Shown here in pieces: positions 24,024-30,108 of a stretch of 31,721 bases of DNA; position 1 is the stretch's first letter; every line of letters begins with the position of its first letter. The notes beneath the pieces were generated by a model. The model had not been told where the DNA came from. It worked only from the letters and a program-made list of their open reading frames with translations, and ran no database searches. The DNA comes from JBFEUI01 sp041547565 (GTDB lineage Bacteria > Pseudomonadota > Gammaproteobacteria > Thiohalomonadales > Thiohalomonadaceae), in the NCBI GenBank assembly GCA_041547565.1, contig JBFEUI010000024.1, positions 1-31,721 on the forward strand. Direction: 5' to 3'. The position numbers and the translations under genes are program-made.

Positions 24024-24084
24024 GGCGCCCGCGGGGCGCCCTATGTTGCAGCCTACCCGGTTTATAGGGCGAGCCATGCACGCC
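24024..24084. repeat. REPIN-like inverted pair 5
   Basis: GGCGCCC-GCG-GGGCGCC plus CTAT (24024-24044), a longer 19-bp spacer, then ATAG plus GGCGAGC-CAT-GCACGCC (24064-24084). A related small palindrome, AGGCGG-CCATG-TCCGCCT (about 24128-24145), follows just before the TSUP gene. Confidence 0.7.
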
Positions 24085-24164
24085 GAGCAGGTTTTTCTTC
24101 ACGCATCACACCTCACCCTTCACCATCAGGCGGCCATGTCCGCCTGATGTTACAATCGCGCCCC

Positions 24165-24899
24165 ATGCTCGAAGACCTCTCCATCGTCCAGCTGCTGCTC
24201 GCCACCGCGATCCTTATCGTCGCCTACGTGGTGCGCGGCATTACCGGCTTCGGCTCGGGGCTGATTGCGATTCCGCTGCTGGCGATGATGTTGCCGCTGA
24301 CCATCGTGGTGCCGATGATCGGCCTGCTTGACTACATCGCCTCGCTCTCCCATGGCCTGAAACACCGCCGCGCCATCGCTTGGCGAGAGATCCTGCCGCT
24401 GCTGCCCTTCACCTTTATCGGCGTCGGCACCGCGCTCTACCTGTTCAAGACCATCGATGCCGAGCTGCTTACCCGCTTCCTCGGCGGTTTTGTGCTGCTC
24501 TATGCCCTCTACTCGCTGTTCGGTGGCCAGCCCCACGGCCACGCCAGCCGCAAGTGGGCCATTCCCGCCGGCGGCCTCGGCGGCCTCATCGGCACCCTGT
24601 TCGGCACCGGCGGACCGTTCTACGTCATCTACCTGCACATCCGCGGCCTCGACAAGAGCGCCTTTCGCGCCACCATCGCCACCATCTTCTTCATCGACGG
24701 CGCCAGCCGCATTGTCGGCTACACCGCCACAGGCCTGTACGCGTCGCAGACCCTCATCCTCGTCGCAGCCGGTCTGCCCGTCATGGCCATCGCCATGTAT
24801 ATCGGCGGCCACATCCACACCACCATCAGCCAGGAGACCTTCCGCCGGGCCATCGGCGTGGTGTTGATCGGCTCGGGCCTTGCGCTGATCCTCAAATAG
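24165..24899 (+). CDS. TSUP family transporter (TauE/SafE-like)
   Basis: A 244-residue inner-membrane protein with about 7-8 hydrophobic helices. TSUP hallmarks are a Gly-rich first helix (VRGITGFGSGLIAIPLLAMMLP) and the repeated counterpart GLGGLIGTLFGTGGPFYVIYL. TSUP proteins export small anions such as sulfite, sulfoacetate or organosulfur compounds; the substrate here is unknown. I prefer ATG 24165 (MLEDLSIVQ) over 24147. A TACAAT hexamer at 24151-24156 would, if it is a -10 box, give a nearly leaderless transcript. The stop codon TAG (24897-24899) is the TAG inside the ATAG of a REP-like monomer. Confidence 0.88.
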   Translation: MLEDLSIVQLLLATAILIVAYVVRGITGFGSGLIAIPLLAMMLPLTIVVPMIGLLDYIASLSHGLKHRRAIAWREILPLLPFTFIGVGTALYLFKTIDAELLTRFLGGFVLLYALYSLFGGQPHGHASRKWAIPAGGLGGLIGTLFGTGGPFYVIYLHIRGLDKSAFRATIATIFFIDGASRIVGYTATGLYASQTLILVAAGLPVMAIAMYIGGHIHTTISQETFRRAIGVVLIGSGLALILK

Positions 24900-24916
24900 G
24901 GTGTGCCGTGTGCGCC
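24896..24916 (+). repeat. REP-like monomer carrying the TSUP stop codon
   Basis: ATAG followed by GGTGTGCCGTGTGCGCC. The TAG at 24897-24899 terminates the TSUP reading frame (CTC-AAA-TAG). It is a variant of the family with T at the second stem positions. Confidence 0.65.
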
Positions 24917-24973
24917 GAATAACGCCCATGGCCGCTGCTTGTTTACCCTTCGCTCCTCACCCTTCACGTAAAG

Positions 24974-24987
24974 GCGTGCTTGCACGC
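24974..24987 (-). other. Small perfect hairpin after the His-rich lipoprotein gene
   Basis: GCGTGC-TT-GCACGC lies 5 bp after the end of the minus-strand lipoprotein gene and is followed on that strand by CCTTT. It could be a weak terminator, but the U-run is too short to be sure. Confidence 0.3.
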
Positions 24988-24992
24988 AACTG

Positions 24993-25511
24993 TCACATCA
25001 CCCACTCAAGCTGTGGACGCTCACGTCGTTTCTCATTTTTATGTTTCCTTTTAACGTTGGTCTCATGATTTTCGCGGTGTGATTCCTGACGGTGTTCTTT
25101 ACGCGCCTGGCGTTGTTCGCGTTTGTCCTCACGGTGCGCTTCCCGCTTTTCGTGGTGACGTTCCAGTTTACGAGCGTTCTTGTTGACCACCACGCGTCTT
25201 TTCACCTTCACCACTTTCTTCGCCGTAGAGTCAGGGCGGTGATGCGTCTTATGGTGTGCTTCACGGTGACCGCGGGCCGGAGGATTGACCACGACCACCT
25301 TCTTTTTCACCACCACCGGTCTGTCGGCATGGTGCGGCGGTGATTGGCGGCGGTCGTGATGGATGACGCGCACATCCCGGTATTCGCGGCGATCATGGTG
25401 ATCGACAACCACCACCGGGCGATGACCATGGTGGTGGACCACCATGTGCTCACAGCCGCTGAGCAGGGTGGCCGAGACGAGGGCGGTGGTAATGACAATC
25501 AGCTTTTTCAT
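24993..25511 (-). CDS. His/Lys/Arg-rich lipoprotein of unknown function
   Basis: A 172-residue lipoprotein. The signal peptide ends in the lipobox LLSGC (Cys20). The mature part begins with HMVVHHHGHRP and continues with Val-rich basic blocks (RPVVVKKKVVVVNPPARGH, VVKVKRRVVVN) and a long Arg/Glu/His/Lys-rich tail (KREAHREDKREQRQARKEH). I recognise no family; it could bind metals, nucleic acid or envelope polyanions. A ribosome site AGGAGCCACGCC directly precedes the ATG at 25511, nearly identical to that of the His/Arg-rich gene at 7682-8149. An upstream ATG at 25544 lacks such a site. A PhoP-box-like repeat lies at 25561-25578. Confidence 0.75.
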   Translation of the reverse strand: MKKLIVITTALVSATLLSGCEHMVVHHHGHRPVVVVDHHDRREYRDVRVIHHDRRQSPPHHADRPVVVKKKVVVVNPPARGHREAHHKTHHRPDSTAKKVVKVKRRVVVNKNARKLERHHEKREAHREDKREQRQARKEHRQESHRENHETNVKRKHKNEKRRERPQLEWVM

Positions 25512-25560
25512 GGCGTGGCTCCTTTTTGTTCCTGTTTGAGCCACAGCTTAAGGAAGGGAG

Positions 25561-25578
25561 GCTGAATGAGAGCTGAAC
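25561..25578 (-). promoter_or_regulatory. Candidate PhoP-box-like direct repeat
   Basis: On the minus strand it reads GTTCAGCTCTCATTCAGC: GTTCAG and ATTCAG with an 11-bp period, 50-67 bp before the lipoprotein ATG. It agrees with the site at 8218-8235 in 13-14 of 18 positions, with the differences mostly between the half-sites. A weak -10-like TTAAGCT follows about 10-12 bp downstream. Confidence 0.42.
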
Positions 25579-25722
25579 GCATGGATGGCTTCAGTTGTAT
25601 GGTGGCGCGGGTGGTAAAAAATCCCTGCGTGGCTGGTTTAATTTAATAGTGCCAGGCGGATCACCACTCCTTTTGGCCACCCACACCGCTGCGCAGCTAG
25701 ATCAGCTGCTGTCGCTGTTCAC

Positions 25723-26364
25723 TCATTCAACCGGGTCCATGAGCACGTGTTTGGCGTGATGGTGATCGTCCCAGTGGTCCAGGTGCCAGCCCTGGCCGTC
25801 ATGGTGCAGCCAGTTCAGTGCGCTGTTGGGGATGTGGAAGTCGCGTTCGGTGTGCAACGGCCGTCCGGTGGCACGGCGGTACATCACATCGAGCACACCG
25901 GCATGGCTGACCACGGCGATCTGTTCATTCTCATGGTGGCGCACCAGCCAGTCGAAGATATCCAGTATGCGTGTTGAAAAATCGACAAGGCTCTCGCCGG
26001 TTTCAAAATCGTAGTGCAGGTCACGCGCCGCATAGAGGGGATAGACCTCGGGGTGTTTTGTCGGGGCCTCGTCCTTGGTGACGCCCTGAAAGATGCCGTA
26101 GTGGCGCTCGCGCAGTTCTGTTTTCTGGATGATGGGAAGTGCTTCGCGTTCAGCGATACCCTGGGCGGTCTGCACCGTGCGGCACAGGTCGCTGCTATAG
26201 ATGGCGGAGAAGCGAAAGTGGGTCGAGTTGTAGGTCATGGCCAGGGCCTGGGCATGACCGGTGTCATTGAGCGGGATATCGATTTGGCCCTGGATGCGTC
26301 TTTCCTTGTTCCAGTCGGTCTCACCGTGGCGAATGATGCAGACTTTGGTAAGGCTGGAACTCAT
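25723..26364 (-). CDS. Histidine phosphatase (phosphoglycerate-mutase-like) family protein
   Basis: A 213-residue cytoplasmic enzyme of the branch-1 histidine phosphatase superfamily. The phosphorylated His13 is in CIIRHGETDWN. Further family features are IYSSDLCRTVQTA (catalytic Arg region), LRERHYGIFQG (Glu acid/base), GESLVDFSTRI and VVSHAGVLDVM (second catalytic His). This pattern fits cofactor-independent-looking phosphatases such as CobC/GpmB-like enzymes more than true mutases; the substrate cannot be assigned. The C-terminal part is His-rich (HLDHWDDHHHAKH), which is unusual. The ATG at 26364 has a weak ribosome site. It is divergent from the phosphotransferase gene across a 127-bp spacer. 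Confidence 0.9.
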   Translation of the reverse strand: MSSSLTKVCIIRHGETDWNKERRIQGQIDIPLNDTGHAQALAMTYNSTHFRFSAIYSSDLCRTVQTAQGIAEREALPIIQKTELRERHYGIFQGVTKDEAPTKHPEVYPLYAARDLHYDFETGESLVDFSTRILDIFDWLVRHHENEQIAVVSHAGVLDVMYRRATGRPLHTERDFHIPNSALNWLHHDGQGWHLDHWDDHHHAKHVLMDPVE

Positions 26365-26491
26365 CGTTTATTCCGTAACAGGTGCTGCTGAATCCGATGC
26401 GGCGTGTTCAAGCTTATATAAAATTAATGATAGCATGACAGCTACCTTTGACCGGACAAAGACTGCCGTACCGTACGGCGGTCACTAGAGA

Positions 26492-27472
26492 ATGAATCAG
26501 AACTTCCAGGAAGTCGCCCGCCAGGCTGTGGGCGCTGAAACAATTTTCCATATAGAAGATATCCAGTCGCTGTGGAGCGGCTACGGCAAGATCATGCGTT
26601 ACGGCCTGACCGGGTGTGATCGTAAAAGCGTGGTGATCAAGCATGTGAAGCTGCCGGACAAGGCGCACCATCCGCGCGGCTGGAATACCGATATCTCGCA
26701 CCAGCGGAAAATAAAATCCTACCATGTGGAGAGCGCCTGGTATCGGCACTGGGCACAGCAGTGTAACGACAGCTGCCGTGTGCCTCAATGTTTTGCCCTG
26801 GAAGAGGAGGAAGAAGAGTTCCTGATGGTGTTCGAGGATCTCGACGCCAGCGGTTTTCCGCTGCGCAAGGGCACGGTGAGCATGGCCGAGATGCAGGCCT
26901 GTCTGCGCTGGCTGGCGAATTTTCATGCAACCTACATGGGGCAGGCGCCAAGCGGTCTGTGGCAGGTGGGGACCTACTGGCATCTGGCGACACGGCCTGA
27001 CGAGCTGGAGGTGCTGGATGATGCCGCGTTGAAGGCGGCGGCCGCAGTGATCGACCAGCGCTTGAACACGGCACGCTACCGGAGCTTTGTGCACGGCGAT
27101 GCCAAGCTGGCCAATTTCTGTTTTGCTGAAGATGGGGAAACGGTGGCCGCAGTCGATTTTCAGTATGTCGGCGGTGGCTGCGGCATGAAGGATGTCGCCT
27201 ATTTCATCGGCAGCTGTCTCTATGAAGAGGATTGCGAGCGTTATGAAACCGAGCTGCTCGATTACTACTTTGCGCAGTTGCGCACGGCGCTGAAGCTGCG
27301 CGACAGTGACATTGATCCCGACGAGCTGGAACAGGAGTGGCGTGCGCTCTATCCGGTGGCCTGGACCGACTTTCACCGTTTTGTGAAGGGCTGGAGTCCG
27401 GGGCACTGGAAGATCCACGGCTACAGCGAAAGAATCGCACGGCAGGTTGTAGCCCAAACTCGTTCACAATAG
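26492..27472 (+). CDS. APH/ecdysteroid-kinase-like phosphotransferase
   Basis: A 326-residue protein-kinase-fold small-molecule kinase. Features are a Lys-containing N-lobe (SVVIKHVKLP), a hinge (LMVFEDLDASGFP) and the Brenner motif FVHGDAKLANFCF, with catalytic Asp203 and Asn208. The metal-binding DFQ (Asp222 in AAVDFQYVGGGCGMKDVAYF) is of the kind seen in ecdysteroid-kinase/DUF1679 relatives. The substrate is unknown; antibiotic resistance should not be assumed. It is followed by an inositol-phosphatase-like gene on the same strand, suggesting related small-molecule phosphate chemistry. The TAG stop (27470-27472) lies within the ATAG of a REP-like repeat, so the last codons (TRSQ) may be recent. 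Confidence 0.88.
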   Translation: MNQNFQEVARQAVGAETIFHIEDIQSLWSGYGKIMRYGLTGCDRKSVVIKHVKLPDKAHHPRGWNTDISHQRKIKSYHVESAWYRHWAQQCNDSCRVPQCFALEEEEEEFLMVFEDLDASGFPLRKGTVSMAEMQACLRWLANFHATYMGQAPSGLWQVGTYWHLATRPDELEVLDDAALKAAAAVIDQRLNTARYRSFVHGDAKLANFCFAEDGETVAAVDFQYVGGGCGMKDVAYFIGSCLYEEDCERYETELLDYYFAQLRTALKLRDSDIDPDELEQEWRALYPVAWTDFHRFVKGWSPGHWKIHGYSERIARQVVAQTRSQ

Positions 27473-27517
27473 GGCGGGCTGTGCCCGCCTTGGATCGGCG
27501 CCCACGGGGCGCCCTAT
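27469..27517. repeat. REP-like pair in tail-to-tail order, overlapping a stop codon
   Basis: ATAG plus GGCGGGC-TGT-GCCCGCC (27469-27489), a 7-bp spacer, then GGCGCCC-ACG-GGGCGCC plus CTAT (27497-27517). Here the tetranucleotides point outward, the opposite of the other pairs. The first ATAG supplies the TAG stop of the phosphotransferase gene. Confidence 0.75.
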
Positions 27518-27551
27518 GATCTGGTTACTATTTTCATAACGGAAGGATTTA

Positions 27552-28433
27552 ATGCATCTATCGCCCAATGATCTTCAATACCTTTCCGAGTGTGCGATAA
27601 ACGCGGCGAAAAATGCCGGCGAGCTGATTGCCGCGTATGCGGATAAGAAAGTCGAGGTACGAATCAAGGAGGGTGGTGATAACCTGGCCTCGCAGGTGGT
27701 GACCGAGGCGGACCTGCGCAGCGAGGCGATGATTGTCGAAGCGCTTCAGCCAGGCTGCGAAAAGTTTGAACTGGGACTGTTGACCGAGGAGCGTGGTGAC
27801 GACGGCTCACGGTTTAACAAAGATTATTTCTGGTGTGTCGATCCCATCGACGGCACCCTCTCCTTTATCGAGGGCGTGCCCGGTTACGCCGTTTCGATTG
27901 CCCTGCTATCGCGCGCGGGTGAAGCGCTGCTCGGCGTGATCTGTGATCCGTTGACCAAAACCCTCTACTCGGCGGTGAAGGGGCAGGGTGCGATGCGCAA
28001 CGGTGAACCGTGGTCGCTTCCCGCCGCCTCTTCGCTGGCGGGCCGGCCGCTGACGCTGGTGTGTGACCGCAGTCTGGAGGAGCAGCCGTACTATCACCAA
28101 CTGCTCGAACGTTTCGAAGCCATTGCCGAGAGAACCGGTGCGTCAGGGCTGCGTACGCTGCACAAGGGCGGTGCGGTGATGAACGGCTGCTGGGTGCTGG
28201 AGAACCCACCGGGCTGTTATTTCAAATTTCCCAAGCCACAGAAGGGGGGCGGCAGTGTGTGGGACTTTGCCGCCATTGCCTGCCTGTTTCACGAGATGGG
28301 CGCGGTTGCGACAGATTTTTACGGTCAGCCGCTTGATCTCAATCGTGCCGATTCGACCTTCATGAATCGCAATGGTGTACTGTTTACCACGGATCAGGCG
28401 CTGGTCGCCGAGATAGAAGGGCTGCAGGTGTGA
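27552..28433 (+). CDS. Inositol-monophosphatase superfamily protein (CysQ-like)
   Basis: A 293-residue Mg-dependent phosphatase. Metal ligands are visible as Glu80 (LLTEERGDD) and Asp97, Asp100 in the DPIDGT motif (WCVDPIDGTLSFIEGVPGYAVSIALL). The C-terminal WD motif is GGSVWDFAAIACLFHEMGA. Length and motifs suit 3'(2'),5'-bisphosphate nucleotidase (CysQ) or a related sugar-phosphate phosphatase; exact substrate not decided. GGAAGGA five bases before the ATG sets the start. It follows the phosphotransferase after a REP-like pair. The TGA stop is part of the TGACGGCGGCC sequence that begins the next REP-like unit. Confidence 0.88.
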   Translation: MHLSPNDLQYLSECAINAAKNAGELIAAYADKKVEVRIKEGGDNLASQVVTEADLRSEAMIVEALQPGCEKFELGLLTEERGDDGSRFNKDYFWCVDPIDGTLSFIEGVPGYAVSIALLSRAGEALLGVICDPLTKTLYSAVKGQGAMRNGEPWSLPAASSLAGRPLTLVCDRSLEEQPYYHQLLERFEAIAERTGASGLRTLHKGGAVMNGCWVLENPPGCYFKFPKPQKGGGSVWDFAAIACLFHEMGAVATDFYGQPLDLNRADSTFMNRNGVLFTTDQALVAEIEGLQV

Positions 28434-28434
28434 C

Positions 28435-28483
28435 GGCGGCCGCGGGCCGCCCTATGCAAAAGATAGGGCGTGCCATGTGCGCC
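28435..28483. repeat. REPIN-like inverted pair 6
   Basis: GGCGGCC-GCG-GGCCGCC plus CTAT (28435-28455), a 7-bp spacer, then ATAG plus GGCGTGC-CAT-GTGCGCC (28463-28483). The preceding TGAC contributes the TGA stop of the phosphatase gene. Confidence 0.72.
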
Positions 28484-28560
28484 GACGATTGGCGACCTCC
28501 AGCCGTCCAATGTGATTCACGGGCGTCTTTCCCTTACACTATCTTTACAAATGGTATGAC

Positions 28561-28681
28561 GGCGGCCACGGCCCGCCCTATGAAATGAATGCATGACGGC
28601 GGCCATGGCCCGCCATGTGAAATGAATGAGGATAGGGCGTGCCATGCACGCCGATGAATAGGTGGCCACGGGCCGTCCTAT
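28561..28681. repeat. Cluster of REP-like units
   Basis: Four related palindromes lie in 121 bp: left-type at 28561-28581 and 28598-28617 (the latter with CTAT degraded to CATG), right-type ATAG unit at 28632-28652, and a left-type unit with one changed base at 28661-28681. The first two are preceded by TGAC. This looks like local duplication of half-units. Confidence 0.65.
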
Positions 28682-28718
28682 GTGAACTGAATTCCCCCGA
28701 AGATTGAGAACGTGATCA

Positions 28719-29051
28719 ATGGTTACCCTGAACGAATCCCTGAACGCCTGGAACAGCGATACCTTTTCCGCCACCCTGAAGAGCGAACTGGAGCGCCTGC
28801 GCAGTGATGTGCTGCCGATTGCGCACGTCATCGGCGAGGGCAACCGGCTCGATGACAGCGACCTGGGGATCATCGTCAATGAGGTGAGTGATGACGAGGG
28901 ACGGATCATCGCCAGGGTCGGTGTCTTTTTTAACGAGATCGTCAGCTGCACCACCTGCGGTGGCGGCGACGGGATGTGCGACGAGGCCTACTGCGAACTG
29001 CAGGTGACCATCGACAAGTCGACGGGCGAGGCCAGTTTCGAGGCATTGTAG
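28719..29051 (+). CDS. Small acidic Cys-containing protein of unknown function
   Basis: A 110-residue soluble acidic protein; no family recognised. The central part is a beta-type pattern (LGIIVNEVSDDEGRIIARVGVFFNEIV) and the C-terminal part has four cysteines, spaced CxxC-x6-C-x4-C (CTTCGGGDGMCDEAYCEL), a possible metal site. Gene-like codon use and a clear reading frame support it as real. It lies upstream of a TPR gene and a CHMI-like gene on the same strand. Its TAG stop (29049-29051) falls in a degenerate REP-like sequence, GTAGGGCGCAGGCATGC. Confidence 0.7.
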   Translation: MVTLNESLNAWNSDTFSATLKSELERLRSDVLPIAHVIGEGNRLDDSDLGIIVNEVSDDEGRIIARVGVFFNEIVSCTTCGGGDGMCDEAYCELQVTIDKSTGEASFEAL

Positions 29052-29068
29052 GGCGCAGGCATGCAGGG
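29048..29068 (+). repeat. Degenerate REP-like monomer at a stop codon
   Basis: GTAGGGCGCAGGCATGCAGG resembles ATAGGGCGYGCCATGC, with the TAG acting as the stop of the small Cys-containing gene. The hairpin is broken, so homology is less certain than for other copies. Confidence 0.4.
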
Positions 29069-29085
29069 ACTTTGATTACGCGGGT

Positions 29086-29487
29086 ATGGTTATGCAAAAC
29101 GACGTTGAACAATTACTGAAAAAGGCACGGGACCTCTCTGAGGAAGGTAACAAGGAACAGTCCCGCATGGTACTGCAGGAAATTCTGACGGCTGAGCCTA
29201 ACAACATCACGGCATTAATGATGCTCGGTGGTTCCTACTTTTATGACAGGATGTATGCCGAGGCGCAGATCGTCTACGAGCGCCTGGTAAAGGTGGAGCC
29301 GGGTTCAGGAATGATGTCGATCGCGCTGTTCAACGCGCTGTGGAAACAGGGCAAGCACGAAGAGGCGGCCGCTGAGATCCGTCGCTTCATCGGTGCCGCA
29401 GACAAGGAGGCGGAGCGCGATACGCTGGCGCAGTATGCGGCGATCAGCAAGGCGATCGCCGAGGGTGGCTATGAGGTAGTGGAGTGA
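29086..29487 (+). CDS. Small tetratricopeptide-repeat protein
   Basis: A 133-residue all-helical protein with about three TPR-like hairpins: ARDLSEEGNKEQSRMVLQEIL then EPNNITALMMLGGSYFYDRMYAEAQIVYERL (spacing typical of TPR), and ALFNALWKQGKHEEAAAEIRRFI. It has no signal peptide. Such proteins act as scaffolds; the partner is unknown. Starts are possible at ATG 29086 or 29092, neither with a good ribosome site. The CHMI-like gene begins 4 bp after its stop, so the two are probably co-transcribed. Confidence 0.85.
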   Translation: MVMQNDVEQLLKKARDLSEEGNKEQSRMVLQEILTAEPNNITALMMLGGSYFYDRMYAEAQIVYERLVKVEPGSGMMSIALFNALWKQGKHEEAAAEIRRFIGAADKEAERDTLAQYAAISKAIAEGGYEVVE

Positions 29488-29491
29488 TCCC

Positions 29492-29833
29492 ATGCCCCAC
29501 CTGATCGTCGAATATGCCCAGGACCTTGCAACCGGGGAACAGGTCAACGCAATGCTTGATGCGCTGCATCAGGCGACGGCGGGGACGCAGCTTTTCGATG
29601 AGAGCCATATCCGGGTACGCGCACTCCCGCTCGTCCACTACCGTGCTGCCGGTAAGAGTGAACCATTTATCCATGTGCAGTGTCGTATTCATGGCGGCAG
29701 GGAGGTCGAGCAGAAACGGCGGCTCAGTGAGGCGGTGCTGAGGGCGATACGGGCGCAGGCTCTGCCGGCGAAATCCATCACCGTCGAGGTGGTGGATATG
29801 GATCGTGCCACCTACGCCAGGTATTCCCGGTGA
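29492..29833 (+). CDS. 5-carboxymethyl-2-hydroxymuconate isomerase family protein (tautomerase fold)
   Basis: A 113-residue protein beginning MPHLIVEYAQDL. In this family Pro1, exposed after Met removal, is the catalytic base. The rest (IRVRALPLVHYRAAG, FIHVQCRIHGGREVEQKRRLSEAVLRAI, SITVEVVDMDRATYAR) matches CHMI proteins in length and order. CHMI acts in homoprotocatechuate degradation, but no other genes of that pathway are present here, so this may be an orphan tautomerase with another substrate. It follows the TPR gene closely. Its TGA stop lies in TGATGGCGGCC, the left end of the repeat array that starts at 29833. Confidence 0.88.
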   Translation: MPHLIVEYAQDLATGEQVNAMLDALHQATAGTQLFDESHIRVRALPLVHYRAAGKSEPFIHVQCRIHGGREVEQKRRLSEAVLRAIRAQALPAKSITVEVVDMDRATYARYSR

Positions 29834-29998
29834 TGGCGGCCACGGGAAAGTTGCTATAGGGAGCGCCGTGCGCGCCGGGGATGGCACCACGGGAAAGTTG
29901 TTATAGGGCGTGCCGTGCGCGCCGTGGATGGCACCACGGGAAAGTTGCTATAGGGCGTGCCGTGCGCGCCGGGGGATGGCGGCCATGGGCCGCCCTAT
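29833..29998 (+). repeat. Three tandem 47-48-bp units plus a REP-like half-unit
   Basis: Units start at 29833, 29881 and 29928. Each runs ATGGCRSCACGGGAAAGTTG, then an ATAG (or TATAG) and a GGCGTGCCGTGCGCGCC-type palindrome. A half-unit (GGCGGCC-ATG-GGCCGCC plus CTAT) closes the block at 29978-29998. A fourth copy of the tandem unit lies 1 kb away at 30993-31034. The unit looks like a REPIN in which the right arm and CTAT of the left hairpin were lost. Confidence 0.75.
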
Positions 29999-30108
29999 GG
30001 AAGGGTTAGACAAGGCGCGCCGTTGACATGATTTCCCTGAATGACGTTCTGCCATTACCATGGCAGGGCATTTAGCAATATGGCCGGCTGGCCATCGGTA
30101 TATCCCTA

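Larger units (their letters stand above)
28434..28718. other. 285-bp repeat-filled spacer, no gene
   Basis: Holds the REPIN-like pair at 28435-28483 and a cluster of further units at 28561-28681. The remaining bases show no coding signal. The promoter for the small gene at 28719 may lie near 28530-28550 (TTTCCCTTACACTATCTTTAC is AT-rich) but no motif is convincing. Confidence 0.55.

Noticed and set aside
20730..24165. A hidden znuC-type ATPase in the metal operon
   Set aside because: No frame on either strand shows a Walker A (GxxGxGKS/T) or LSGGQ motif; the spacer after the permease holds repeats only.
26492..27472. Antibiotic-resistance aminoglycoside phosphotransferase
   Set aside because: The Brenner motif only shows the kinase fold; other features fit the broad ecdysteroid-kinase-like group and nothing supports a resistance role.
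29833..29974. Possible CRISPR array (three regularly spaced repeats)
   Set aside because: Units are contiguous 47-48-bp direct repeats with no unique spacers, no cas genes, and a stem-loop design of the REP-like family.
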